DNA of 64,000 nt from CAYMUL01 sp964393605 (GTDB lineage: Bacteria; Bacteroidota; Ignavibacteria; Ignavibacteriales; Ignavibacteriaceae), in NCBI GenBank assembly GCA_964393605.1, contig CAYMUL010000006.1:82271-146270 (forward strand). The letters are read 5' to 3'. Both the position numbers and the translations under genes were made by a program. Positions 44,046 to 53,632 of the stretch are shown here, one piece after another (the stretch's first letter is position 1; each line of letters starts with the position of its first letter). The notes below the pieces were generated by a model. It had not been told where the DNA came from and ran no database searches. It saw only the letters and a program-made list of their open reading frames with translations.

Positions 44046-44735
44046 TTAAGAAATCAATTTTTTTAACGCATCGATATTATTAATAATGAGTTTGCTGCGA
44101 TCGAAGTCAATTATTTTCTTCTCTCTCAAATCGGTTAAGATTGTATTTACAGTTTGGCGCGAGCACGCAGTCAGTTCGCCGATATTCTGATGTTTCAAAA
44201 ACGGTTTTACGAAAATCTGTTCGCCGATGCGTCTGCCGTTCTTTTCGGCATATCGTAAAATAAAGGAAGTTACGCGCTGGTCTGCATCTTTAAATATCAA
44301 ATCTTCAATTCGTTCCGAAAAGCTGCGGAGTTTCAATCCGAGGAGTTTAGTCATCTTTAAATTAAGAGAAGGATTTTTTTCGATGAAAGAAGCGAGATCA
44401 TTTTTATTTATTGCGCAGATTAATGACGGCTCAACGGTAACGGCAAAATCAGTTCGTTCTTGTTCATCAAGGAATGCCATCTCTCCGAATACTTCGCCGG
44501 GATTAATGATTGCAATAATTTTTTCGCTGCCATCGGAAAGATATTTAGTGATTTTAACCCGTCCGGTTTTCAGGAAAAAAATATTTTTCGATGGTTCGCT
44601 CGCAAAATAAATAGCTTCATCGCTACCGACGTTTTTGTCGGTAATCATGCGGTTTAATTCCATCATTTTGCTTTCGTCGAGTCCGGTGAACAAATTAAAA
44701 TTTTCTAAATACCAGAGTTTTGTTTTTTCAGCCAT
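44046..44735 (-). CDS. Crp/Fnr-family transcriptional regulator
   Basis: The 229-residue protein has an N-terminal cyclic-nucleotide-binding-like beta roll (FFLKTGRVKITKYLSDGSEK, INPGEVFGEMAFLD), a dimer helix and a C-terminal winged helix with IGELTACSRQTVNTILTDLR. The recognition helix SRQTVNT differs from Crp SRETVGR at key positions. The sensor domain shows no N-terminal cysteine cluster like Fnr. It is probably the activator that binds the three TGTCA-N6-TGACA sites nearby. No such site precedes its own gene. Confidence 0.92.
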   Translation of the reverse strand: MAEKTKLWYLENFNLFTGLDESKMMELNRMITDKNVGSDEAIYFASEPSKNIFFLKTGRVKITKYLSDGSEKIIAIINPGEVFGEMAFLDEQERTDFAVTVEPSLICAINKNDLASFIEKNPSLNLKMTKLLGLKLRSFSERIEDLIFKDADQRVTSFILRYAEKNGRRIGEQIFVKPFLKHQNIGELTACSRQTVNTILTDLREKKIIDFDRSKLIINNIDALKKLIS

Positions 44736-44954
44736 AGATTTTTGAATTAGTTGTATTTCTTAAACGAATATAATCAATAAAGCTCAAAGAGAAAGTCAGC
44801 CACTTGAAATAAGAAAAATTTTTATTTACTGTTTATTTAATTATTGAGAAAAAATCCTTTATTACTTCGAATCGATAGCGTACGAAAAAATTTTTGTAAA
44901 GAAAAAAATATTTAAATTGTACATCATAATTTTTCTAACTAACAATACGAGAAT

Positions 44955-45413
44955 ATGAAGCCGAACTCATTTACACAAATTGCAATCATTCAAGCCGCAA
45001 TGATTACCGGAATCATGATGATTACTATCGTGATGATCATGTTAAATGAAATGCAACCTGTCCACTTCTCCGAAGGGCACGAACTTACTTTCTATTTTCT
45101 ACTTGCGACAATGTTTTTCACCTTCATGGCAATCTTGGGTGGCAAAATGATTTTCAATAAATTTTTACACGGGGCAAAAAGTGAAAATGAACTTTCACTA
45201 AAAATGAAAAGATATGTTACGGCGATAATTGTACGGTTTGCAATCATGGAAACTGCCGCAATTTTTTCTGCTGTTGCAATTTTCCTCACCGGCTCACACT
45301 ATTTTCTAATTTTGATAGCTATCGTTCTCTTTTTTTTCATTTTCGAAAAACCGTCAAAAGAAAAAGTAGCAATGGATTTAAATCTCTCTCCCGAAGAGCG
45401 ATTGATGATTTAA
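44955..45413 (+). CDS. Predicted integral membrane protein
   Basis: The 152-residue protein has four predicted transmembrane helices (IIQAAMITGIMMITIVMIML, YFLLATMFFTFMAILGGKMIF, RFAIMETAAIFSAVAIFLTG, YFLILIAIVLFFFIF) and a hydrophilic tail ending NLSPEERLMI. I do not recognise a characterised family. It diverges from the Crp/Fnr regulator gene and precedes the Mo-hydroxylase genes by about 120 bp. Confidence 0.7.
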   Translation: MKPNSFTQIAIIQAAMITGIMMITIVMIMLNEMQPVHFSEGHELTFYFLLATMFFTFMAILGGKMIFNKFLHGAKSENELSLKMKRYVTAIIVRFAIMETAAIFSAVAIFLTGSHYFLILIAIVLFFFIFEKPSKEKVAMDLNLSPEERLMI

Positions 45414-45531
45414 CAAAACTAAAATTCTCCCACAAAAAAAATCTTTTTTAATCAGACAAATCATTCTTTTTAAGTTATTTTTCCGCCAGGAATTTTAGAA
45501 AATTTTCAATAACTAAACATAAAAAGCACAC

Positions 45532-46422
45532 ATGTTTTTGCACGAATTTATTTATCACAAACCAACATCGATTAAAGAAGCATCTTTACTTCTAAAATCG
45601 AATGAGAACAGCGCGGCACTTGCCGGCGGAACCGATCTTTTTGTCGAAATGAAAAAAGGTCTTCGTAAAAACGATGTCATCGTTTCGCTCAATAAAATCA
45701 ATGAGTTGAAAGAGTATGGCTGGAATGGAAAAGATTTTTTTCTTGGAGCCGGCGTCAATCATAATGAAATAAAAAAATCCAAATTAATTCAAAAAGATTT
45801 TCCCGCGCTCTCCGATGCCGCTTCTAAAATTGGTACGGAACAGGTAAGAAATATGGGAACGGTCGGAGGTAATCTTTGTACCGGCGCATCTTGTTGCGAT
45901 ATGGCTCCGGTGCTTATGGCAATGAATGCGGAATTAGAAATCACCGACTCAAATTCTTCACGCAGAATTTTATTGAAAGATTTTTTTCTCAATCATAAAT
46001 CAATCCAACTCAAGCGGGGAGAAATTCTTTCCAAAATTATTTTGAAAAAAATAGAAAAAGGAACTGCCGTGGGATTTGAAAAATTCGGTTTGAGAGATGC
46101 CGCCTCAATTTCAGTTGCATCCGTCGCCGCAAATATTTCAACTGACGGAAAAAAAATTACAAACGCAAACATCGTCATCGGTGCTGTTGCCCCGACTCCT
46201 CGCATCAGTCAAAAAACAAATTCTCTTCTTCAAAATGTTTCACTAACAGATTTGATGAACAAATCGGAAACTCTTGAAGAAATTGGAAGCGCGGCTGTTG
46301 CAGATTCACTCCCCCTCGATGATATACGCGGAAGCGCGCAGTATCGAAGAAATCTTGTTGCCGTTTTAACCAAGCGCGCAATTATTAAAGCAATCAATGA
46401 TGCAGTTAATTCACTAAAATAA
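45532..46422 (+). CDS. FAD-binding subunit of a molybdenum hydroxylase (4-hydroxybenzoyl-CoA reductase beta-like)
   Basis: The 296-residue protein is a CoxM/XdhB-type FAD subunit. The FAD-contacting ALAGGTDLFVEMKKG lies near residue 30. GTEQVRNMGTVGGNLCTGASCCDMAP and LDDIRGSAQYRRNLVAVL are further family hallmarks. In 4-hydroxybenzoyl-CoA reductase of Thauera this subunit has an inserted [4Fe-4S] domain. No such insertion is present here, since the only cysteines seen are the three in LCTGASCC. It lies 7 bp before the catalytic subunit gene. Confidence 0.85.
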   Translation: MFLHEFIYHKPTSIKEASLLLKSNENSAALAGGTDLFVEMKKGLRKNDVIVSLNKINELKEYGWNGKDFFLGAGVNHNEIKKSKLIQKDFPALSDAASKIGTEQVRNMGTVGGNLCTGASCCDMAPVLMAMNAELEITDSNSSRRILLKDFFLNHKSIQLKRGEILSKIILKKIEKGTAVGFEKFGLRDAASISVASVAANISTDGKKITNANIVIGAVAPTPRISQKTNSLLQNVSLTDLMNKSETLEEIGSAAVADSLPLDDIRGSAQYRRNLVAVLTKRAIIKAINDAVNSLK

Positions 46423-46429
46423 TAAGAAC

Positions 46430-49231
46430 ATGAAACAACTAATTAAAGTCAACGTGAACGGAAATGATTTCGAACTTGCAGTAAGTTCTTCAACAACTCT
46501 TGCAGATATGATCCGCGAACAACTGCGCCTAACGGGAACTAAAAAAGGATGCGAAATGGGAGATTGCGGTGCCTGCACCGTTTTGCTTGATGGAAAGCCT
46601 GTCAACTCTTGCCTGGCTCTCGCAATTGAAGCTGACGGAAAAAATATTTTAACAATCGAAGGACTTGCAAACGGCGAATCGCTTCATCCTTTGCAACACG
46701 CATTTATCGAGAAGGGTGCTATTCAATGCGGATACTGCACTCCGGGAATGATACTTCGTGCAAAATCTATTATTGACGAAAATCCGAATCCTTCCTTGGA
46801 AGAAATAAAATCTGAGTTAACAGGAAATTTATGTCGTTGTACCGGCTACACAAAAATTTTTGAAGCTATTGAATCCGCTTCAAAATATATGCGCGGCGAA
46901 ACACCAAAAGAAATTGAATACCAACCGCAAAAATCTGCGATGAATCTTTCCGTTGTCGGAAAACGATTACCAAAAGTTGATGCCCCCGATAAAGCAACGG
47001 GACGTGCGTTATACACGGACGACATTATTCTTCCCAACATGATTTACGGAAAATTATTGTTGAGTAATGTTCCTCACGCAAAAATAAAATCGATTGATGT
47101 TTCTGAAGCGCGGAAGTTGTCGGGTGTGAAAGCAATCTTAACCGGTGCGGACGTTTCTGATATCACTTATGGAACATCTCCGCCGCGATACGATGAAAAT
47201 ATTTTAGCGAAAGATAGAGTACGTTATGTCGGCGATGTTGTTGCCGCCGTTGCCGCCATCGATGAAGAAACATGTTACGAAGCAATCAAATTAATTAAAG
47301 TTGATTATGAAGAATTACCCGCAGTCTTCGATCCTTTTGAAGCGATGAAAGAAGGTGCGCCTCGTCTTTTCGATCATAAATATGAAAACAATATTAACAC
47401 GAGCGTCAATCACCATTTTGGCGATGTGGAAAAAGGTTTTGCCGAAGCGGATTATGTCAAAGAAGCGCGCTTCTCGGGGAACAGAACTTATCAAAATCCA
47501 ATGGAGCCGCACGCCGCAATTGCCGAATGGGATAGGCACGGCAGAGTTACGCTCTATACTTCTACTCAAGTTGTTCATTATGTTCATCATCAGTTGGCGA
47601 GAATTCTAAATCTTCCTTTGGGAAATATCAGGGTTATCATGACAAACTGCGGCGGAGGTTTCGGCGCGAAAGCCGCGACAAATATGCTTGAAGTTCTTTC
47701 GATTCTTCTTTCTAAAAAAACAGGTTGTCCTGTCAAGATGAGATTCACCCGCGAAGAGATGTATCTTTACGGAAGAGGAAGACACAAACAATACATCGAT
47801 TTAAAAATGGGCGTTAAAAAAGATGGAACAATTACTGCAGTCGAACAAAAAGTTGTTCTTGAAGGAGGCGCGTATTCAAGCTTCGGAGTTGTAACAACTT
47901 ACTACGCCGGTTCAATGCTTCCTACACTTTACAAGTTTGATAATTATAAGTACGATGGTTACAGGGTCAACACAAATCTTCCGCCGTGCGGCGCCTTTCG
48001 CGGACACGGAACTCCCCATCCTCGTTTTGCTTTTGAATCTTTGCTTACGATGATTGCAAATGATTTAGGTTTAGATCAAATCGATATTCGGATGAAGAAC
48101 GCAATGGAGCCGGAATATCATACTTGCAATGATCTTGATATTCACTCATGCGAGCTAAAAGCATGCCTTGAACTTGTAAGAAAAAAATCCGGTTGGAATG
48201 AAAAGAAGGGAAAACTTCAGAAGGGGAGAGGCATCGGTATCGGTTGCGGAGGATTTGTTTCCGGAGCGGGTTATCCAATTTACAGATCACAGTTTCCACA
48301 CTCGAATGCAATTCTCCGAATACTTGAAGACGGCTCGAAAGCAGTGTTGTATATTGGCGATGCAGATATCGGGCAGGGTTCAAATACAGTACTTGCGCAA
48401 GCCGCCGCAGAAGCAATGGGAATTACACTTGATAGAATCAGTGTTGTTGCCGCCGATAGCGATTTAACACCGATTGGATTTGGTGCTTATTCCAGCCGCG
48501 TTACTTTGATGGGAGGAAACGCTTCGAAGATGGCGGGGGAAGATGTGAAAAATAAAATTCTTCCTTTTGCCGCAAAATTATTGAATGTTGATATCGATAA
48601 ACTTCAAGCAAAAGAAAATAAAATTTTTGAAAAAGAAAATCCTTCCAACTTTATTGAATGGGAAAAAGCCGCTGCGCAATATTTCTCGAAGCAAGGTCCA
48701 TTAGTTGGTAGCGGACATTATTCGCCCCCCGAAGGTCTCGGAGGAAAATATAAAGGCGCAACAGTCGGAACTTCCCCTGCATTTTCTTTTTCTGCTTCCG
48801 TTTGCGAAGTTGAAGTAGATATGGAAACAGGTAAAGTTAAATTGCTGAATGTTTGGGATGCGCACGATTGCGGCACGGCAATCAATCCTATGGCGGTTGA
48901 AGGACAGGTAGAAGGAGCAGTATTGATGGGCTTAGGCGAAACACTGCTCGAAGATCAAATTTTTAGCTCTAACGGAAAATTACTTAACGGCGATTTGCAT
49001 AATTATTTAATTGCAACTTCGGCGGAAGCTCCGATCATCGATTCATCATTAGTCGATAGTTACGAACCGAATGGTCCGTTCGGCGCGAAAGAAGTGGGCG
49101 AAGGCGCAATCTTACCTGTGCTTCCTGCAATCGCAAATGCAATTGAAGATGCCGTCGGTGTTAGAATTACCGATTTACCAATCACTCCGGAAAAAGTTCT
49201 CGCCGCAATCAGAAGTAAAAACAAAAACTGA
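46430..49231 (+). CDS. Fused [2Fe-2S] and molybdopterin subunits of a 4-hydroxybenzoyl-CoA reductase-like enzyme
   Basis: Residues 1-155 of this 933-residue protein match the small subunit of the xanthine oxidase family, with plant-type cluster GCEMGDCGACTV and second cluster CGYCTPGM / CRCTGYTKI. Residues about 170-930 match the Mo-binding subunit, with NCGGGFGAKA, PCGAFRGHGTPH, GDADIGQGSNTVLAQ and the terminal GPFGAKEVGEGA with the catalytic Glu. These are usually separate genes. The aromatic CoA context suggests dehydroxylation of 4-hydroxybenzoyl-CoA, but another aromatic or N-heterocyclic substrate is possible. XdhC- and MocA-type genes at 57020 and 59264 fit its maturation. Confidence 0.88.
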   Translation: MKQLIKVNVNGNDFELAVSSSTTLADMIREQLRLTGTKKGCEMGDCGACTVLLDGKPVNSCLALAIEADGKNILTIEGLANGESLHPLQHAFIEKGAIQCGYCTPGMILRAKSIIDENPNPSLEEIKSELTGNLCRCTGYTKIFEAIESASKYMRGETPKEIEYQPQKSAMNLSVVGKRLPKVDAPDKATGRALYTDDIILPNMIYGKLLLSNVPHAKIKSIDVSEARKLSGVKAILTGADVSDITYGTSPPRYDENILAKDRVRYVGDVVAAVAAIDEETCYEAIKLIKVDYEELPAVFDPFEAMKEGAPRLFDHKYENNINTSVNHHFGDVEKGFAEADYVKEARFSGNRTYQNPMEPHAAIAEWDRHGRVTLYTSTQVVHYVHHQLARILNLPLGNIRVIMTNCGGGFGAKAATNMLEVLSILLSKKTGCPVKMRFTREEMYLYGRGRHKQYIDLKMGVKKDGTITAVEQKVVLEGGAYSSFGVVTTYYAGSMLPTLYKFDNYKYDGYRVNTNLPPCGAFRGHGTPHPRFAFESLLTMIANDLGLDQIDIRMKNAMEPEYHTCNDLDIHSCELKACLELVRKKSGWNEKKGKLQKGRGIGIGCGGFVSGAGYPIYRSQFPHSNAILRILEDGSKAVLYIGDADIGQGSNTVLAQAAAEAMGITLDRISVVAADSDLTPIGFGAYSSRVTLMGGNASKMAGEDVKNKILPFAAKLLNVDIDKLQAKENKIFEKENPSNFIEWEKAAAQYFSKQGPLVGSGHYSPPEGLGGKYKGATVGTSPAFSFSASVCEVEVDMETGKVKLLNVWDAHDCGTAINPMAVEGQVEGAVLMGLGETLLEDQIFSSNGKLLNGDLHNYLIATSAEAPIIDSSLVDSYEPNGPFGAKEVGEGAILPVLPAIANAIEDAVGVRITDLPITPEKVLAAIRSKNKN

Positions 49232-49266
49232 GCGATGAAGTTTTTCCTTACAAATAAAAATAACTT

Positions 49267-50037
49267 ATGCATTATCTCGGCGTAGATATTGGTTCATCAT
49301 ACACAAAGTTCGCTGTTCTTGGCAGTGAAAGAAAAATTGTATTCTCAAAAATCATAAAAACAATTAGCAGAGATAGAGAAGAAAAGAAAAAAGTTCGCGA
49401 TGAAATTTTTTCCGCATTTAATATCAAGAATACTTGTGCCACAGGTTATGGCCGCGAATTGCTTGATTATGCCGATGAAACCAAAACTGAAATATATTGC
49501 GCATCCGAAGGCGTTACACATTTTTATCCTGAAGAAAAAACGATAATAGATATCGGCGGGGAGGATGTGAAAGTCGTCCACAGTAGCAACAAAGGAAAAG
49601 TTCTCGATTTTTATATGAACACGAAGTGCGCCGCGGGTACCGGAACTTTCATCACCGAAATTGCAGAACGTGCAGAGATTAATATTTCCGATATGAGCGA
49701 GCTTGCATCCCGTTCAAACTTCAACAAAGAACTAAATAGCTTCTGCACTGTATTTGCAAAGACAGAAATAATGAAATGGTTGTTCGATGATACTCCGATG
49801 GAAGATATCGCAAAGGGAATTTATATTTCTATTGTGAATCGCATTCATAAAATTAGAATGGATAAAACAGTTCCCGTATATTTGATCGGCGGTGTTGCGG
49901 CTTATCATTCGTATCTGAAAACAGTAATGGAGGAAATGTTCAATGTTAGAATAACCGTTCCGCAAAATCCGCAAATGATGATAGCGATTGGCGCGGCGGT
50001 GCTTGCAAAAAAAAGTAGTGAACGAAACGCCACTTGA
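49267..50037 (+). CDS. CoA-enzyme activase ATPase (HgdC / BadF-BadG-BcrA-BcrD family)
   Basis: The 256-residue ASKHA ATPase has LGVDIGSSYTKFAVLG, IIDIGGEDVKVVH, NTKCAAGTGTFITE and NSFCTVFAKTEIM with the two cluster cysteines, and VYLIGGVAAYHSY. Its size matches homodimeric activators such as HgdC rather than BcrA or BcrD, both of which are already encoded at 25.8-28.1 kb. It probably activates the orphan dehydratase-type subunit at 29969, or an enzyme not in this window. Confidence 0.88.
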   Translation: MHYLGVDIGSSYTKFAVLGSERKIVFSKIIKTISRDREEKKKVRDEIFSAFNIKNTCATGYGRELLDYADETKTEIYCASEGVTHFYPEEKTIIDIGGEDVKVVHSSNKGKVLDFYMNTKCAAGTGTFITEIAERAEINISDMSELASRSNFNKELNSFCTVFAKTEIMKWLFDDTPMEDIAKGIYISIVNRIHKIRMDKTVPVYLIGGVAAYHSYLKTVMEEMFNVRITVPQNPQMMIAIGAAVLAKKSSERNAT

Positions 50038-50125
50038 AATAAATGGGTTGTCCATCTTTAAAGTGCGGAAAGATTTTTACTCGTTCTTTTAAAAAATCCC
50101 CAAAAAATTTATAAAGGTTAAAGAA

Positions 50126-51385
50126 ATGAAATCTTATCATGATAAAAAAAATGGTATCGGAATTGTTTATGACGATATCTTCCTCATTAATGGAGCGCGC
50201 ACTCCATTCGGAAAATTAAGCGGAACTCTTGCAAAAATTTCTCCGACCGATTTAGGCATACTTGCCTCCAAAGCCGCATTAAATAAAGCCGCAATCACTC
50301 CCGGAGAAATTGATCAAGTGATTATTGCAAACATCGGGCAAAGTTCTTATGACGCATATTTTCTACCGCGACACATCGCGCTGTATTCCGGTGTGCCAAT
50401 TGAAATTCCCGCATTAATGGTGCAACGAATTTGCGCATCCGGTTTTGAAACCATCATTACTGCGTCGGAACAAATCACTCTCGGAAAAGCTGACGTTTGT
50501 TTATCGACAGGCACTGAAAATATGTCTCTCGCACCGACAGTCAGTTTTGGAAATAGAATGGGCTACGCATTGGGTGCTGTTGAATTTAAAGATATGCTTT
50601 GGGAAGCATTGAACGATACTGCGCCGGGATTCCCGATGGGTTGCACTGCCGAGAATGTTGCAAAGAAGCACAACATCTCACGCAAAGATGCAGATGAATT
50701 TGCTCTGCGTTCTTTCACTCTCGCTAACGATGCAATTGAAAGAGGATTTTTTAAAGATGAAATAACACCATTGAATTCATGCACAATTGAAATTGAAGGA
50801 TTGAAATCGCGAAAAATTTCTTTACCTAAAAAAGTTGAAAATTTTTCTTCCGATGAAAATGTAAGAAAAACTACTCTTGAAGATTTAGGAAAACTACCTG
50901 CAGTATTCGAAAAGAACGGAGTACAAACCGCAGGCAATTCGAGCGGAATAGTTGACGGCGCGGCTTCGGTTGTTGTCGCCAGTAAAAATTATATCGAACG
51001 AAATAAATTAAATCCGTTGACAAAAATTGTTGCTTCCGCAACTTGCGGGGTTGATCCGAAGTTTATGGGTTTGGGTCCTGTTCCGGCAATCAATTTAATT
51101 TTAGAGATGACCGGATTAAAAATTAGCGACATTGGTTTGATTGAGATCAACGAAGCATTTGCCGCGCAGTTTATCGGTTGCGAAAGAGAATTAGAATTCG
51201 ATAGATCAATCGCAAACGTGAACGGCGGTGCTATTGCAATCGGTCATCCGCTCGCCGCTTCGGGCATTCGTTTATCTTTAACAATCTCCCGGGCGATGAA
51301 AGAAAGAAATATGAAATATGGAATTGCTTCCGCTTGCATCGGCGGCGGACAGGGAACGGCAATATTGTTCGAGTTGTGTGAGTAG
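50126..51385 (+). CDS. Thiolase (acyl-CoA acetyltransferase)
   Basis: The 419-residue thiolase has nucleophilic Cys in VQRICASGFETI, GGAIAIGHPLAASGIR with the catalytic His, and SACIGGGQGTA with the second Cys. It sits just before had-oah-dch and is the best candidate for cleavage of 3-oxopimeloyl-CoA to glutaryl-CoA and acetyl-CoA. The AAAGG ribosome-binding site lies before ATG 50126. An N-terminal extension of about 20 residues precedes the usual thiolase start. Confidence 0.9.
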   Translation: MKSYHDKKNGIGIVYDDIFLINGARTPFGKLSGTLAKISPTDLGILASKAALNKAAITPGEIDQVIIANIGQSSYDAYFLPRHIALYSGVPIEIPALMVQRICASGFETIITASEQITLGKADVCLSTGTENMSLAPTVSFGNRMGYALGAVEFKDMLWEALNDTAPGFPMGCTAENVAKKHNISRKDADEFALRSFTLANDAIERGFFKDEITPLNSCTIEIEGLKSRKISLPKKVENFSSDENVRKTTLEDLGKLPAVFEKNGVQTAGNSSGIVDGAASVVVASKNYIERNKLNPLTKIVASATCGVDPKFMGLGPVPAINLILEMTGLKISDIGLIEINEAFAAQFIGCERELEFDRSIANVNGGAIAIGHPLAASGIRLSLTISRAMKERNMKYGIASACIGGGQGTAILFELCE

Positions 51386-51461
51386 AAATTTTTTGCTTAA
51401 CACTATTCAGTTGTGAAAAAAGTTAAATAACTCAATTTTATTTTTGACTTACGGAGAAAAA

Positions 51462-52520
51462 ATGAATAAAATAGTTTCATATCAGGTGAAAGAACTCAAC
51501 GGAAAATTTGAAAGAACCGAAACTGATTTTCCTGAATTAACAAACGAAGAAGTTCTTGTGAAAGTTGCAGGTTGCGGTGTTTGTCATACCGACATTAGTT
51601 TTTGGCATCACGGAGTAAAGACGCGAAAAACGTTTCCACTAACGCTCGGACATGAAATCAGCGGAACGGTTGTTGCCGGAAACGGAGAGTGGCTGCAAAA
51701 AAATGTAATCATTCCTGCTGTTCTTCCCTGCGGCGAATGTGAACTTTGCAAAAGGGGAAGAAGCAATATCTGTCAAAAACAACTTATGCCCGGAAATGAT
51801 TTTGACGGAGGATTTGCAACGCATATCAAAGTGCCGCATAAATTTTTATGCGAAGTTCCCGACGAGACATTGAAGAAAGCATCGCTTGCAGAGCTTGCAG
51901 TTATTGCCGATGCGGTTACTACACCTTATCAGGTAATAAAAAAATCGGGATTAGAAAAAAATGATCTGGCAGTAATCATCGGTGTTGGCGGAGTTGGAAT
52001 TTTCGGTTCGTTAATCGCAAAAATTTTCGAAGCAAAAATTGTCGCCATTGATATCGATGACTCAAAACTCGAAAGAGCAAAATCAAACGGCGCAGATGCA
52101 GTGTTGAATGTAAAATCATTGGATATAAAAACTATTAAATCAAACTTGAAAGAAATTTCTAAATCGCTGGAAGCAAATCAATTCTGCACAAAGATTTTTG
52201 AAATGTCCGGAACGAAAGCCGGACAGGAACTCGCATTCAATTTGATGAGTTATGCCTCAACTGTTTCGATAGTAGGATTCACAATGGATAAACTTGAAGT
52301 ACGATTGAGCAATTTAATGGCGTTTGATTCCGCACTTATTGGCACGTGGGGATGCAAACCGGAATTGTATCCCGAAGTTGTAAATCTTGTTACCGTAGGT
52401 AAATTGAAAATAAAGGATTTTGTTGAAACATTTCCGCTTTCACAAATAAACGAAGTTTTTGCAAACACGCTTCAACACAAGTATATCAAGCGTTCCGTGC
52501 TTGTGCCTGAAATGTTTTAA
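51462..52520 (+). CDS. had: 6-hydroxycyclohex-1-ene-1-carbonyl-CoA dehydrogenase (Had)
   Basis: The 352-residue zinc-dependent alcohol dehydrogenase has catalytic-zinc residues in GCGVCHTDISFW and LTLGHEISGTVV. Structural-zinc cysteines lie in CGECELCKRGRSNIC, and the NAD loop is VIIGVGGVGIFGSL. The HTDISFWHHGVKTRKTFP segment is typical of Had from Thauera and Geobacter. It oxidises the 6-hydroxy intermediate to 6-oxocyclohex-1-ene-1-carbonyl-CoA. ATG 51462 follows ACGGAG. Its neighbours oah and dch confirm the assignment. Confidence 0.92.
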   Translation: MNKIVSYQVKELNGKFERTETDFPELTNEEVLVKVAGCGVCHTDISFWHHGVKTRKTFPLTLGHEISGTVVAGNGEWLQKNVIIPAVLPCGECELCKRGRSNICQKQLMPGNDFDGGFATHIKVPHKFLCEVPDETLKKASLAELAVIADAVTTPYQVIKKSGLEKNDLAVIIGVGGVGIFGSLIAKIFEAKIVAIDIDDSKLERAKSNGADAVLNVKSLDIKTIKSNLKEISKSLEANQFCTKIFEMSGTKAGQELAFNLMSYASTVSIVGFTMDKLEVRLSNLMAFDSALIGTWGCKPELYPEVVNLVTVGKLKIKDFVETFPLSQINEVFANTLQHKYIKRSVLVPEMF

Positions 52521-52546
52521 TTATTTTAAGAAAGGATAAAAGAAGA

Positions 52547-53626
52547 ATGAAAAATCATAATCTTGTTCAAACCGATTACAAAGAAATTATCTTTGAAAAA
52601 AAATCTTGTCTTGACAAAAATGGCAAACCGGTGGAAGAATTGTTCAACGCATGGATATATCTTAACAATCCAAAGCAGTTCAACTCATACACAACCGAAG
52701 CGGTGAAAGAAATTATTCTTGCATTCCGCGAAGCATCGAATGATAGAAGTGTTGTTGCGGTTGTTTTCACTGCGGTCGGCGATAAAGCATTTTGTACAGG
52801 CGGCAACACGAAAGAGTATGCGGAATATTATGCAGGCAATCCGCAGGAGTATAAACAATACATGCGGTTATTTAACGATATGGTTTCTGCAATTTTAATG
52901 TGCGATAAACCCGTTGTCTGTCGCGTTAACGGAATGCGAATCGGCGGCGGTCAGGAAATTGGAATGGCTTGTGATTTTTCTATCGCACAAGATCTCGCAC
53001 GTTTCGGACAAGCAGGACCGAAACATGGCAGCGCACCCGATGGCGGCTCCACAGATTTCCTTCCGCTTTTTGTCGGCATCGAGCGCGCCTTTTATTCATG
53101 CACCGTTTGCGATCCTTGGTCTGCACACGAAGCATTGCGCTATGGGCTATTAACCGAAATTGTTCCATCTGTAAAAGTGGATGGGGAGTTCATTCCGAAC
53201 CCACTTGTGTACACTGACAAATGGATTGACGAAAAAGGAAATCTGATTTATGGTACTTTCAAAAAAGGAAAAGAAAAAGAAGATGCACAAAAAATTCTCG
53301 CATCCGCAGAAATTGATTTGTCGCAACTCGATAAAGCTATTGAAACCCTTTGTACAAAATTGATGTACTTGATGCCGAATTGTTTGAGTAAAACTATTAA
53401 CTCAATCAGAAAAAAGAAATTGGAACATTGGGATCAAAACAAAGAGAGTAACCGCGAATGGCTTGCATTAAATATGATGACCGAAGGCAAAGCAGGCTTT
53501 AAAGCTTTTAACGATGGACCGAAAGAGAACCGCGAAGTTGATTTCATTAAGTTGCGACAAATGCTCGCTTCCGGTCTGCCGTGGAATGATGAAATGTTTA
53601 ACGCAATCTCTCCTGTGAAAAAGTAG
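52547..53626 (+). CDS. oah: 6-oxocyclohex-1-ene-1-carbonyl-CoA hydrolase (Oah)
   Basis: The 359-residue crotonase-fold enzyme has VVAVVFTAVGDKAFCTGGNTKEYAEYY, MRIGGGQEIGMACDFSIA and the family-specific GPKHGSAPDGGSTDFLP. The closing FKAFNDGPKENREVDFIKLR is diagnostic for Oah. It adds water and opens the ring, giving 3-hydroxypimeloyl-CoA. It lies 26 bp after had and 6 bp before dch. Confidence 0.94.
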   Translation: MKNHNLVQTDYKEIIFEKKSCLDKNGKPVEELFNAWIYLNNPKQFNSYTTEAVKEIILAFREASNDRSVVAVVFTAVGDKAFCTGGNTKEYAEYYAGNPQEYKQYMRLFNDMVSAILMCDKPVVCRVNGMRIGGGQEIGMACDFSIAQDLARFGQAGPKHGSAPDGGSTDFLPLFVGIERAFYSCTVCDPWSAHEALRYGLLTEIVPSVKVDGEFIPNPLVYTDKWIDEKGNLIYGTFKKGKEKEDAQKILASAEIDLSQLDKAIETLCTKLMYLMPNCLSKTINSIRKKKLEHWDQNKESNREWLALNMMTEGKAGFKAFNDGPKENREVDFIKLRQMLASGLPWNDEMFNAISPVKK

Positions 53627-53632
53627 GTCGTT

